Assembly: GCA_027295555.1 (NCBI GenBank)
Contig: JAPUKT010000169.1
Coordinates: forward strand, 1-5,619
Reading direction: 5' to 3'
DNA: 5,619 nt
Origin: Deltaproteobacteria bacterium
Lineage (GTDB): Bacteria > Myxococcota_A > Polyangia > Polyangiales > Houyiibacteriaceae
In this document: positions 1 to 5,619 of the stretch, in pieces
How the letters are laid out: each line of letters opens with the position of its first letter
How positions within the stretch are numbered: position 1 is the stretch's first letter
Notes under the pieces: model-generated
Databases searched by the model: none
What the model was told of the DNA's origin: nothing
The model's input: the letters and a program-made list of their open reading frames with translations, nothing else
Made by a program: the position numbers and the translations under genes

Positions 1-653
1 CTCGCGAGTTCCTCGAGCTCACGTAGCGAATCCTCCGCTTGGGCTGCGCTTTGCTTGTCGCACACGTGCACCAGGATCGCGCGACCATCCTTTGCTGTGA
101 CACCTCGTGCTCGCGCCGCCTGCGCAAACTCCTGTTCCAAGGTGGCGATGATCTCGGCGGGGTTGTCGCGGGCCTTCGCATAGGGGATCGGCCCAAACGT
201 CTGAAAAGGAGGTTCGTCGGAACCCTCGGGAACGGGAAAGTTGTGCCCGTAATAGACACAAAGAGCCCGTTCTTCCCCGGGGGCGAGACAGATCGCAACC
301 ACGAGATCGAGGCGCAAGCGAGTGAGGTCGACGAGGTCGTCGCGGCTGAGCGGTTCGTTCCTCAGATGCGTGTGGATCAGGCGGAGCCCGCGGAGCCTTC
401 CGGCACCGGCGCGGAGTCGACCGAGATCGGGTAACATCAGCTTCGACGCGTCGCCCAGAATGACGTGATACACGGTGCCGCGGCGATCGACTAGGACCCC
501 CACCTGCCGACCCGTGGCGTGCGAAACACCCACGAGGGCGCGAGTCAGCTCGGGGGTCGTCAGCCGGTCCAGAGGAACGCGCCGTCGGTAGATTCGCTGA
601 AGTGCTTTGGTTGCCGAGGGGCTTAGATCGCTTGTGTCGCCGTAGATCTGCAA
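1..653 (-). CDS. hflX: GTPase HflX, N-terminal part (runs off the left edge)
   Basis: HflX is a cytoplasmic GTPase that binds the large ribosomal subunit and splits or rescues stalled ribosomes. Only 217 codons lie in the window, so the G domain is outside. Residues 1-30 read MQIYGDTSDLS... then YRRRVP, the usual opening of long-form HflX. Residues 74-97 carry LPDLGRLR and RLIHTHL, also typical of this form. Residues 191-217 (RAILVHV, then an ELEEL helix) match where shorter HflX proteins such as that of E. coli begin, so about 190 residues are an N-terminal extension. The start is inferred: an in-frame TAG lies upstream over the nagZ 3' end, and the first start-like codon after it is TTG at 651-653, which gives the expected MQIYG. 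I see no good Shine-Dalgarno sequence there. The gene lies 28 bp downstream of nagZ on the same strand, so co-transcription is likely. Family identity is recalled from conserved motifs; I am confident in it. Confidence 0.88.
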   Translation of the reverse strand, partial: MQIYGDTSDLSPSATKALQRIYRRRVPLDRLTTPELTRALVGVSHATGRQVGVLVDRRGTVYHVILGDASKLMLPDLGRLRAGAGRLRGLRLIHTHLRNEPLSRDDLVDLTRLRLDLVVAICLAPGEERALCVYYGHNFPVPEGSDEPPFQTFGPIPYAKARDNPAEIIATLEQEFAQAARARGVTAKDGRAILVHVCDKQSAAQAEDSLRELEELA

Positions 654-681
654 TGGCCGAGTCTTGAATGCGCGAGTGGTT

Positions 682-1752
682 TTATTCGAGCTGCCCGAGG
701 CGCTCCCACAGAGCGCGGACTTTAGCGTGGTCTAGCGCGTTTTCGAGCGACATGGGAGGCGGCAAGGTGGTGACGCGTTGGCGGAGCGCGTCCGCGCGTG
801 ATCGCGCTTCCTCGAGCTTGTCGCGAAACGCTTGGTGTCGATCCGCCTCCCGGGCGAGCGCTTCGCGCAACTTGCCCGCCGCTTCGAGATCGGAGCAGAT
901 CAGCAAGATGTCGCAGCCTGCCTCGATCGCGAGAAGGCCAGACTCTTCGATCGGGTAGAGCGCGCTCAGGGCCTTCATCTCCAAGTCGTCGGTGAACACC
1001 ACGCCGTCGTAGCCGATCTCGTTACGAAGGAGCTCGACGATCACACGGTGCGAGATCGTCGCCGGCGCCGAATCGAAGGCGTCGAAGACCACATGCGCCG
1101 TCATGATCGAGGGGAGACGGCCGACGGCGGCTCGAAACGGTGGGAGCTCCACGTGCTCGAGCCGTTCGCGATCGTGTCGCAACGTTGGCAGGGCAAGATG
1201 GCTGTCGAGGTCGGTGTCTCCGTGCCCCGGGAAATGCTTACCGCACGAGAGGACGCCGCCAGCGTGAAGGCCATCGGCAAACGCCAACGCGTGTTCGATG
1301 ACGACTTGGGGCGTGCTTCCGAAGGCCCGATCTCCGATCACCGGGTTGTCCGGGTTTGTATCCACGTCGAGCACGGGCGCGAAGTCGAGGTTGATTCCGA
1401 TTGCTCGAAGCTGGCACGCGAGGACCGCGCCTGCTGAAGTGGTGAGCTCCGGATCGGCTGCTTCGGCCAACTTTCGCATCGCGGGTAGCTTCAAGATGGG
1501 GTCGCCAAACCGCGCGACTCGACCACCTTCTTGGTCGACGCAAACCAAAATCGGAAGCGAAGGATCCTGTGTCGCCGTGCACGATGTGATCAGCTCGGCG
1601 GTTTGTTGCACGTCATCGATGTTGCGCTTGAAGAGGATCAATCCCGCTACGGAGTCGTCGGCCAACCACGAGCGGATCTCAGACGGCGCCTCGACACCGG
1701 GAAAGCCGCAGACCATGACGCTGCCTGCCAATTGCTCGAGCTCACTCACCAT
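682..1752 (-). CDS. nagZ: Beta-N-acetylhexosaminidase NagZ (GH3)
   Basis: NagZ removes N-acetylglucosamine from GlcNAc-anhydroMurNAc-peptides in the cytoplasm during peptidoglycan recycling. The 356-residue product is a single TIM-barrel GH3 domain, slightly longer than the roughly 340 residues of E. coli NagZ. No signal peptide is visible, in line with a cytoplasmic enzyme. Motifs: DQEGGRV at 73-79 (substrate binding); KHFPGHGDTDLDSH at 172-185, the NagZ-type loop holding the Asp183/His185 acid-base dyad; and VVFTDDLEM at 251-259, with Asp255 the expected nucleophile. All catalytic residues are present, so the enzyme should be active. The last 50 or so residues are a charged helical tail. 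The start is ATG at 1750-1752, with only weak Shine-Dalgarno likeness upstream; the second codon is GTG, so a start one codon later cannot be excluded. It is the first gene of a likely nagZ-hflX unit and is divergent from pcnB. Confidence 0.95.
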   Translation of the reverse strand: MVSELEQLAGSVMVCGFPGVEAPSEIRSWLADDSVAGLILFKRNIDDVQQTAELITSCTATQDPSLPILVCVDQEGGRVARFGDPILKLPAMRKLAEAADPELTTSAGAVLACQLRAIGINLDFAPVLDVDTNPDNPVIGDRAFGSTPQVVIEHALAFADGLHAGGVLSCGKHFPGHGDTDLDSHLALPTLRHDRERLEHVELPPFRAAVGRLPSIMTAHVVFDAFDSAPATISHRVIVELLRNEIGYDGVVFTDDLEMKALSALYPIEESGLLAIEAGCDILLICSDLEAAGKLREALAREADRHQAFRDKLEEARSRADALRQRVTTLPPPMSLENALDHAKVRALWERLGQLE

Positions 1753-1774
1753 ACGCGCGCCGACTCAACCCTGA

Positions 1775-1797
1775 AAAAAGGAGACTGTCCCCTTTTT
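1775..1797. repeat. A/T-flanked palindrome, possible REP-like element
   Basis: Two 11-bp arms flank the central T at 1786: AAAAAGGAGAC on the left and GTCCCCTTTTT on the right. They are complementary at 10 of 11 positions. The only mismatch (1782 A against 1790 C) becomes a G-U pair in RNA made from the minus strand. The element sits 22-45 bp upstream of the nagZ ATG and about 100 bp upstream of pcnB. The A/T runs stand out against the GC-rich surroundings. From memory, near-identical AAAAAGGGGACAGTCC-type palindromes recur between genes in GC-rich proteobacterial genomes, sometimes with REP-associated tyrosine transposases. That link is inference. A hairpin terminator is the alternative, but the position upstream of two divergent starts argues against it. 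Confidence 0.6.
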
Positions 1798-1825
1798 CGG
1801 GAACGACGGTAGCACTACGCGAACG

Positions 1826-1853
1826 TTGCCGTAAGCGGTCGTTATGCTACAAG
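1826..1853 (+). promoter_or_regulatory. Weak candidate promoter for pcnB
   Basis: TTGCCG (1826-1831) and TACAAG (1848-1853) are separated by 16 bp and each match the sigma-70 consensus at 4 of 6 bases. They lie about 45-70 bp upstream of the pcnB ATG. An overlapping TATGCT at 1843-1848 is another possible -10 element. The rest of the 143-bp intergenic region (1753-1895) holds the palindrome and no other clear site. I found no convincing promoter for nagZ on the minus strand. The match is weak and could be chance. Confidence 0.2.
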
Positions 1854-1895
1854 GCGGTAACTAACTTCTTTGGCCTTAGTGGCCCTTGGTATTCG

Positions 1896-3251
1896 ATGAC
1901 ACGAGTTTTAGATCCTGACTTCGGTCAGCGAGACGACGACGCGAGAGGCGCTTTTGACGAAGAGCCCCCCGAACCTCTCGTCTACGCGCACGCGATTCCG
2001 CGTCGACTGCTCGACCCGGACGCAGCCAAAGTGATTCGCCGTCTCAATCGGCACGGCCACACCGCGTATCTCGTCGGTGGTGGCGTGCGAGACCTGATGC
2101 TTGGGCGTAAGCCCAAAGACTTCGACCTCGCGACCAGCGCGCGCCCATACGAGGTGCGTGACCTCTTTCGTAACTGCCGCGTGATCGGCCGACGGTTCCG
2201 GCTGGCCCACGTCCTATTCTCCGGTGGCAAGGTGATCGAAGTGGCTACCTTCCGTCGTGATCCGTCGCAGCACTACGAGGTCATCAAGCCGAAAATTGCC
2301 AAGAAGATCCCCTTGTGCGCAGGCCCGGAGCCCGTTCGTTTGATTCCAGCGCGACGCGCCGTCGTCGATGGCGAAGATGCGGACCTGCTGATCACCAATG
2401 ACAACGTGTTTGGAGAGCCACACGAAGACTCGATTCGGCGCGACTTCACCATCAACGGGCTGTTTTACGACCTCGAGCGCGGGGAGGTGATCGACTTCGT
2501 GGGCGGCGTTGCCGATTTGGAGGAACATCTCCTCCGCACCATCGGCGACCCGAATGTGCGGTTCCGAGAGGATCCCATTCGGATCCTTCGCGCGATCAAG
2601 TTCAGCGCTCGCCTCGACATGGGGCTCGATCCGGCGGTCTACGACGCTATGGTCAGGCATCGCGGTGACTTGCGGCGCGCCGCGGCGCCACGTGTTCTCG
2701 AAGAGATCCTACGGTTTCTTCGAGGCAGTGCTGCTCATCGTTCGGTGTTTCTTGCGTGGGATGTCGGTGTCCTGAGCGAGGTCTTGCCCGAGGTCGCATC
2801 GTTCCTCGATGACGATCCGGAAGGGGCAGCCCTTACGTTTGGCCGCCTGCAGGCCGTGGATGTGTTGGCTGCCGAGGATCGACTTCCCAACGATGCGGTA
2901 CTCCTCGCGGCCCTTCTACAGGGGCCGATCGACGAGGCGCTCGACGGCGCCGCCGACGTTCCTGTCGCCTACGAGGAGTTCATTAGAGAGTTGTCCTTGC
3001 GCCTTTCCCTTCCGCGCAGGCTCAAGGATCGCATCCGGCTTCTCACGATGGCGCAACGCCGTCTTGGCGCCGGACGCGTTCACTCGATCGCGCGGCGCGA
3101 ATACTTTGCCGACGCTGCGACTCTGTTTGCCCTGGATCGAATGGCCCGAGGAGAAGATCTACCGGCGTGGGCCAACGAACCGAGTGAGGCGCTCTACGAC
3201 ACCGAACCGCGCAATCGTCGGCGTCGGCGTCGCCGTCGAAATCGAACCTAG
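1896..3251 (+). CDS. pcnB: Poly(A) polymerase I (PcnB-type nucleotidyltransferase)
   Basis: PcnB adds adenosines to RNA 3' ends and so promotes RNA decay. It belongs to the class II nucleotidyltransferases together with CCA-adding enzymes. In the 451-residue product, AYLVGGGVRDLMLG (57-70) and KDFDL (74-78) form the nucleotide-binding head, with Asp75 and Asp77 as metal ligands. FRNCRVIGRRFRLAHV (91-106) closely matches the E. coli poly(A) polymerase and favours PcnB over a CCA-adding enzyme. RRDFTING (181-188) and REDPIRILRAIKFSARL (224-240) complete the core. The tail (441-448) is eight arginines, like the basic RNA-binding tail of E. coli PcnB; total length is also similar (E. coli 465). 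Residues about 121-168 form an insertion longer than in E. coli. Residues 1-28 are an acidic, probably disordered extension. ATG at 1896 has no clear Shine-Dalgarno sequence, but no better start precedes the catalytic core. The 3' end overlaps the convergent gene by 4 bp. Confidence 0.92.
   Translation: MTRVLDPDFGQRDDDARGAFDEEPPEPLVYAHAIPRRLLDPDAAKVIRRLNRHGHTAYLVGGGVRDLMLGRKPKDFDLATSARPYEVRDLFRNCRVIGRRFRLAHVLFSGGKVIEVATFRRDPSQHYEVIKPKIAKKIPLCAGPEPVRLIPARRAVVDGEDADLLITNDNVFGEPHEDSIRRDFTINGLFYDLERGEVIDFVGGVADLEEHLLRTIGDPNVRFREDPIRILRAIKFSARLDMGLDPAVYDAMVRHRGDLRRAAAPRVLEEILRFLRGSAAHRSVFLAWDVGVLSEVLPEVASFLDDDPEGAALTFGRLQAVDVLAAEDRLPNDAVLLAALLQGPIDEALDGAADVPVAYEEFIRELSLRLSLPRRLKDRIRLLTMAQRRLGAGRVHSIARREYFADAATLFALDRMARGEDLPAWANEPSEALYDTEPRNRRRRRRRRNRT
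3216..3239 (+). repeat. Hexanucleotide repeat encoding the poly-Arg tail of PcnB
   Basis: Four consecutive 6-bp units (CGTCGG, CGTCGG, CGTCGC, CGTCGA) encode arginines 441-448 of PcnB. The unit is in frame, so a gain or loss of one unit would change the tail by two arginines without a frameshift. The repeat is short and imperfect, and may simply reflect alternating Arg codons. Confidence 0.5.
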
Positions 3252-4591
3252 TCCTCGGCGCGGTCTACGATCAGCTCGAACGAACGTTGATTGACGTCTG
3301 GCTCGTCCGCGTCTGGCAGTCGACTCGAGAGATTGGTGACTACGAAGAGGAGGCGGCGCGCTCGGCTGTCGAGCTCGATCGGAACGTAGGCGTTCGGGGT
3401 GGGGCCCGTGTGCGGAGCGGCAATGCGACGAAGCTCGGCTCCGTTTTCGTCGAGCTGAACGGCGACGAAGGACCATCGGACCCCATATTCCCCCTTCATC
3501 CATGCGCGAAGGCGCTCGCCTGGGGTCCAGGCGGAGCCTTCGAGAACCACGTATGCGCTCCCGAAGGGCCGCAGGGCAGGACTGCCGCTCGCCCGCGTAG
3601 GGAGTCGCTTCAGGCGCCGCATGGGGGGAACTTGGGCGTCGCTGTCGATCGACGCGATCAGCGCACTCTCGGTGTCTCCTCGCCCGACGAACCAGCGAAG
3701 CACGGCGACTCCCTCGATGTTGTCTAGGAGCCGGTCACCGCTTCGCTCGATCGAAGTCTCGATGGCGGCCCAAAGGTCAGGCTCGGCACGCAGACCATCG
3801 CCTTCCCAAGTTCGCTGGCTCGAGAGCTCCCACGCGTCGCGGACGAACCGTGAGGTGCCTTCGTCGTGCCGCGCTGAGAGATAGGCGAGCAGGAGCGCAC
3901 CGCCTGCGCCCTCTGCGGCGCCGCCTCTCACCCACGAGCGATAGGGCTCCGCTTGTTGTTCCCAGACCGCGTCCTCGCAACCGAAGTGGCCTGTGAGCAC
4001 CCAGGTCAGCCACGCGGCGGTCGCACGTCGCCACGCCCGCGCCTCGGCCGGGTCCATGCTGAGAAGAAGGGCTTCCGCGTACGCTGCCGTGACACACGCA
4101 TCGATCGCGTGGTCAGGGGTTTCGGGATCCATCACGGCGAATACCGACGCGCGATCGAGATAGGTCCACCACGCCATCCCATCGGAATGGGCAGCCGTGG
4201 GGAGGCTCGTCGGGGTGAGATACAAATCGAGCCCCGGACCGCCACCGAGATCCGCGTCGGGAAGAGGGGAGGGCCAACCCATCACGTCCAGCTGGGATCG
4301 GGCGTACTCGAGTGCCATCATTACCCGACCCATCGTTTCTGGCGCCGTGCCCGGGCTCGCGTGAACCGCCAGCAGAGCCGTGGTCGAGCGGATCGTGGTT
4401 GATGCATCGTCGGGTCGCGGCATATCCACAGGTGCGGGGGTCCTCGGGCCGGTCCAGACCGGAGTGGTCATCGCGACGATCGCCGCGGCAACGTCATCCG
4501 TTCCCAGCAGATCGCCCTCCGCTTGCGCGTCTACCGCGTATAAAGCGCACGCCAGAGCGAGGCCGACGACATTGGATTTCATCCGTGCCAT
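3248..4591 (-). CDS. Secreted protein, probable inactive metalloprotease-fold relative
   Basis: This 447-residue protein is not firmly recognised. Residues 1-24 look like a Sec signal peptide: basic MARMK, a hydrophobic VVGLALACALYAV, and AQA before E25. Export past the inner membrane is therefore likely. ATG at 4589-4591 is used; Met4 would give an equally good signal peptide. A Gly-rich GGGPGLDLYL lies at 116-125. Residues 160-250 follow the layout of myxobacterial putative metalloproteases of the MXAN_6640 type: a helix where V-x-H-E-x-x-H would sit, a W-x-E-x-T-A-x-W segment, then a GGALLLAYL helix. Here the helix reads VTAAYAEAL (167-175) and the second segment WRRATAAW (187-194), so the zinc ligands and catalytic Glu appear to be missing. 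The region from about 340 to the end looks like a beta-rich domain. Cys166 and Cys205 could pair. The protein is divergent from the 4639 gene and convergent with pcnB. The coding call is strong; the family placement is from memory and tentative. Confidence 0.82.
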   Translation of the reverse strand: MARMKSNVVGLALACALYAVDAQAEGDLLGTDDVAAAIVAMTTPVWTGPRTPAPVDMPRPDDASTTIRSTTALLAVHASPGTAPETMGRVMMALEYARSQLDVMGWPSPLPDADLGGGPGLDLYLTPTSLPTAAHSDGMAWWTYLDRASVFAVMDPETPDHAIDACVTAAYAEALLLSMDPAEARAWRRATAAWLTWVLTGHFGCEDAVWEQQAEPYRSWVRGGAAEGAGGALLLAYLSARHDEGTSRFVRDAWELSSQRTWEGDGLRAEPDLWAAIETSIERSGDRLLDNIEGVAVLRWFVGRGDTESALIASIDSDAQVPPMRRLKRLPTRASGSPALRPFGSAYVVLEGSAWTPGERLRAWMKGEYGVRWSFVAVQLDENGAELRRIAAPHTGPTPNAYVPIELDSRARRLLFVVTNLSSRLPDADEPDVNQRSFELIVDRAED

Positions 4592-4620
4592 TTGACACGA
4601 TCCAGCTAAACCTTCTACAT
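4592..4620 (+). promoter_or_regulatory. Candidate promoter with perfect -35 box
   Basis: TTGACA at 4592-4597 matches the sigma-70 -35 consensus at all six bases, which is notable in GC-rich DNA. The -10 side is poor: TCTACA at 4614-4619 (16-bp spacer) matches at only 3 of 6 positions. Initiation there would give a leader of only about 13 bases ahead of the 4639 gene. The site abuts the start codon of the divergent gene, whose whole upstream region is this 47-bp gap. Confidence 0.28.
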
Positions 4621-4623
4621 CCA

Positions 4624-4632
4624 GGGGGGAGG
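4624..4632 (+). promoter_or_regulatory. Strong ribosome-binding site for the 4639 gene
   Basis: GGGGGGAGG contains the full GGAGG core (4628-4632), followed by a 6-bp spacer and ATG at 4639. It fixes that start in preference to an upstream in-frame ATG at 4312, which lies inside the convincing minus-strand gene. It is the best Shine-Dalgarno sequence in the window, so this gene may be translated strongly. Confidence 0.85.
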
Positions 4633-4638
4633 TTACGT

Positions 4639-5187
4639 ATGCACGATGGCCGTTTCGATCCCGGCGGCTTCTACGAGTTCAATCTCGGTGGGGGAACCGT
4701 CCGTACGCGTACGGGTGAGCGCGTCATCATGCTCAGCGAGGGAGTGCTTTCCTCGTTGGTGGCAGCGGCGGCTCGCGACGGGGACCTGACGCCGCTTCGT
4801 CGGTTGGGTGAGTTGCTGGGAGATCATGTGTTGAGCGGTCTGGATAGGCCCGCATCCGTTCTTACCCCGGAGGCCGTGTTGGGCCATGTGTCGGCCGTCA
4901 CATCGCTCTTCGGTTGGGGGCGCCTGACGTTCGAGCGCTGGGGCGCGGCACTGGTCATCGCCCTTCGGGACAAGCCCGAGCTCGACGAAGACGACCTCGG
5001 AGCCGCGGCACTACTGGGTGGTATGTTCTCCGAGATTTCGCAGCGGCAGGTCTCCTGCGTACCCACCGGCGATTCGAAATTCCTCATGGTCGACTTCGAG
5101 GTCGCTGAGACCGTCTGGGGCTGGTTCAAAGATGGCGCGGACTTGCCGGCTATCGTGGGTATGTTGCATCCGAAGAGGGCGTCATGA
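4639..5187 (+). CDS. Uncharacterised 182-residue protein, possible V4R-like fold
   Basis: I do not recognise this gene with certainty. The 182-residue product has no signal peptide or membrane segment and should be cytoplasmic. Residues 10-32 (GFYEFNLGGG and the following strands) suggest a beta-rich start. Residues 33-70 are helical, including RRLGELLGDHV (54-64). GWGRLTFERWG (92-102) then a hydrophobic strand, AALLGGMFSEI (123-133), RQVSCVPTGDS (136-146) and LMVDFEV (149-155) occur in the order expected for a V4R-type small-molecule-binding domain: helix with LG, then GxGxL strand, then a Gly-rich helix, then two strands. The cysteines that often bind metal in V4R proteins are not in the usual place; Cys140 is the only one. 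This resemblance is inferred from the order of elements alone. The start is set by GGAGG six bases upstream. The stop overlaps the next gene in ATGA, so the two are translationally coupled. Confidence 0.85.
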   Translation: MHDGRFDPGGFYEFNLGGGTVRTRTGERVIMLSEGVLSSLVAAAARDGDLTPLRRLGELLGDHVLSGLDRPASVLTPEAVLGHVSAVTSLFGWGRLTFERWGAALVIALRDKPELDEDDLGAAALLGGMFSEISQRQVSCVPTGDSKFLMVDFEVAETVWGWFKDGADLPAIVGMLHPKRAS

Positions 5188-5619
5188 GCGATCGCGAAGA
5201 CAGACTGAGGTCACTCCTAGACAAAGTACGCAAAAAACGCCCCGACCAACGCACAACGCACGCCGCCGATGTCCTCGAACGGATCCGCACCGCGTCGGGC
5301 GCAGTGCCCGCCGTGCAAGCGGCCCCCGCTACGCCTCCGCCGGCCGCCACCGAGTCTCCGGTGCCCAGTGATTTCTCGACGCAGCTGCCGTCGGGGCCCC
5401 CGCCCGAAGGACCGCCCACATCGCCCGCGTATGACAGCCCGACGCGCTATTCGTCGCAGCCGCCGCGAGTGGAACGTCCGCTGTCGGTGGGGCCGCGCGC
5501 CAGGTCCGTCAGGCCTGCTTCGAGCACTCCTGTTTCGAGCGCTCCCGGGCCCATCTCGAGGGCCGCTTCGAGGCCCTCCTCAGGTCCTCCGCAAGCCGCG
5601 TCTCAGTCGCCTTCGCGTC
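5184..5619 (+). CDS. Pro/Ser/Ala-rich protein, N-terminal part (runs off the right edge)
   Basis: An open frame starts at the ATG that overlaps the preceding stop (ATGA, 5184-5187) and stays open for 145 codons to the window edge. GAGGG at 5175-5179 is a usable but close ribosome-binding site. Residues 1-38 are charged and probably helical (MSDREDRLRSLLDKVRKKR, then ADVLERIR). From about residue 39 the sequence is a low-complexity Pro/Ala/Ser/Thr linker with scattered Arg. There are no membrane segments and no signal peptide in the visible part. This looks like a short docking helix joined by a flexible linker to a domain beyond the window, but that domain is unknown and no function can be assigned. 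Tight coupling to the 4639 gene suggests the two act together. Confidence 0.75.
   Translation, partial: MSDREDRLRSLLDKVRKKRPDQRTTHAADVLERIRTASGAVPAVQAAPATPPPAATESPVPSDFSTQLPSGPPPEGPPTSPAYDSPTRYSSQPPRVERPLSVGPRARSVRPASSTPVSSAPGPISRAASRPSSGPPQAASQSPSR
5516..5545 (+). repeat. 15-bp tandem repeat in the Pro/Ser-rich linker
   Basis: Two adjacent units, TGCTTCGAGCACTCC and TGTTTCGAGCGCTCC, match at 13 of 15 positions. They encode the protein repeat ASSTP/VSSAP. Related TCGAG-containing segments continue to about 5577. The unit is a multiple of three, so expansion keeps the frame. It fits a linker growing by slippage. Confidence 0.5.

Noticed and set aside
39..434. Open plus-strand frame of 131 codons
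   Set aside because: It lies entirely opposite hflX, whose minus-strand translation shows clear family motifs. The plus-strand product has no recognisable features.
832..1437. Open plus-strand frame of 201 codons
   Set aside because: It is antisense to the catalytic core of nagZ. Long antisense frames are common in GC-rich genes, and its product resembles nothing known.
1775..1797. Intrinsic terminator
   Set aside because: The dyad has T runs on both sides, but it lies upstream of two divergent starts where no transcript is expected to end. The G/C part of the stem is only a few pairs with almost no loop.
1802..1850. Short inverted repeats AACGAC/GTCGTT and GTAGC/GCTAC in the pcnB upstream region
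   Set aside because: The arms are 5-6 bp, are separated by about 30 bp and interleave rather than nest, so chance is likely. No operator or riboswitch shape emerges.
1896..3251. CCA-adding tRNA nucleotidyltransferase
   Set aside because: The catalytic core is shared with that family, but the RNCRVIGRRFRLAHV segment, the 451-residue length and the Arg-rich tail match PcnB. No HD domain is visible.
3287..3727. Open plus-strand frame of 146 codons starting just after pcnB
   Set aside because: It overlaps the whole 3' third of the minus-strand secreted-protein gene, which has a signal peptide and coherent secondary structure. It lacks a ribosome-binding site.
4544..4591. Lipoprotein signal (Cys15) in the secreted protein
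   Set aside because: The residues before Cys15 are ALA, a poor lipobox, and the hydrophobic core would be too short. Cleavage after AQA at residue 24 fits better.
4312..4638. Upstream extension of the 4639 gene to an ATG at 4312
   Set aside because: The extra 109 residues are antisense to the signal-peptide end of the secreted protein and look like translated noise. GGAGG sits exactly six bases before ATG 4639.

Overview
The window reads as a GC-rich chromosomal stretch from a Myxococcota-like (former Deltaproteobacteria) bacterium. This placement is an inference. It rests on the long form of HflX with an N-terminal extension, the PcnB type, a secreted protein laid out like myxobacterial putative metalloproteases, and high GC with GC-ending codons. 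No rRNA, tRNA, CRISPR array, complete insertion sequence or phage gene is visible.

Layout. (1) Positions 1-1752, minus strand: nagZ, a cytoplasmic beta-N-acetylhexosaminidase of glycoside hydrolase family 3, is followed 28 bp downstream by hflX, a ribosome-associated GTPase that runs off the left edge. They look like one operon. (2) Positions 1753-1895: a divergent intergenic region with a sharp A/T-flanked palindrome close to the nagZ start. (3) Positions 1896-3251, plus strand: pcnB, a poly(A) polymerase I-type nucleotidyltransferase with an Arg-rich tail. (4) Positions 3248-4591, minus strand: a secreted protein of unknown function that appears to be a metalloprotease-fold relative without its zinc site. 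Its stop codon and the pcnB stop codon share one CTAG. (5) Positions 4592-4638: a 47-bp divergent gap with a perfect TTGACA and a very strong ribosome-binding site. (6) Positions 4639 to the right edge, plus strand: two genes coupled by ATGA, a 182-residue protein with a possible V4R-like layout and a Pro/Ser/Ala-rich protein that runs off the window.

How they fit together. NagZ (peptidoglycan recycling), HflX (ribosome rescue or splitting) and PcnB (RNA 3'-end tailing) are housekeeping functions with no obvious common pathway. The last three proteins are uncharacterised. The points most worth a second look are the JAMM-like motif in the HflX extension, the apparently dead protease, the coupled unknown pair, and the palindrome between nagZ and pcnB.
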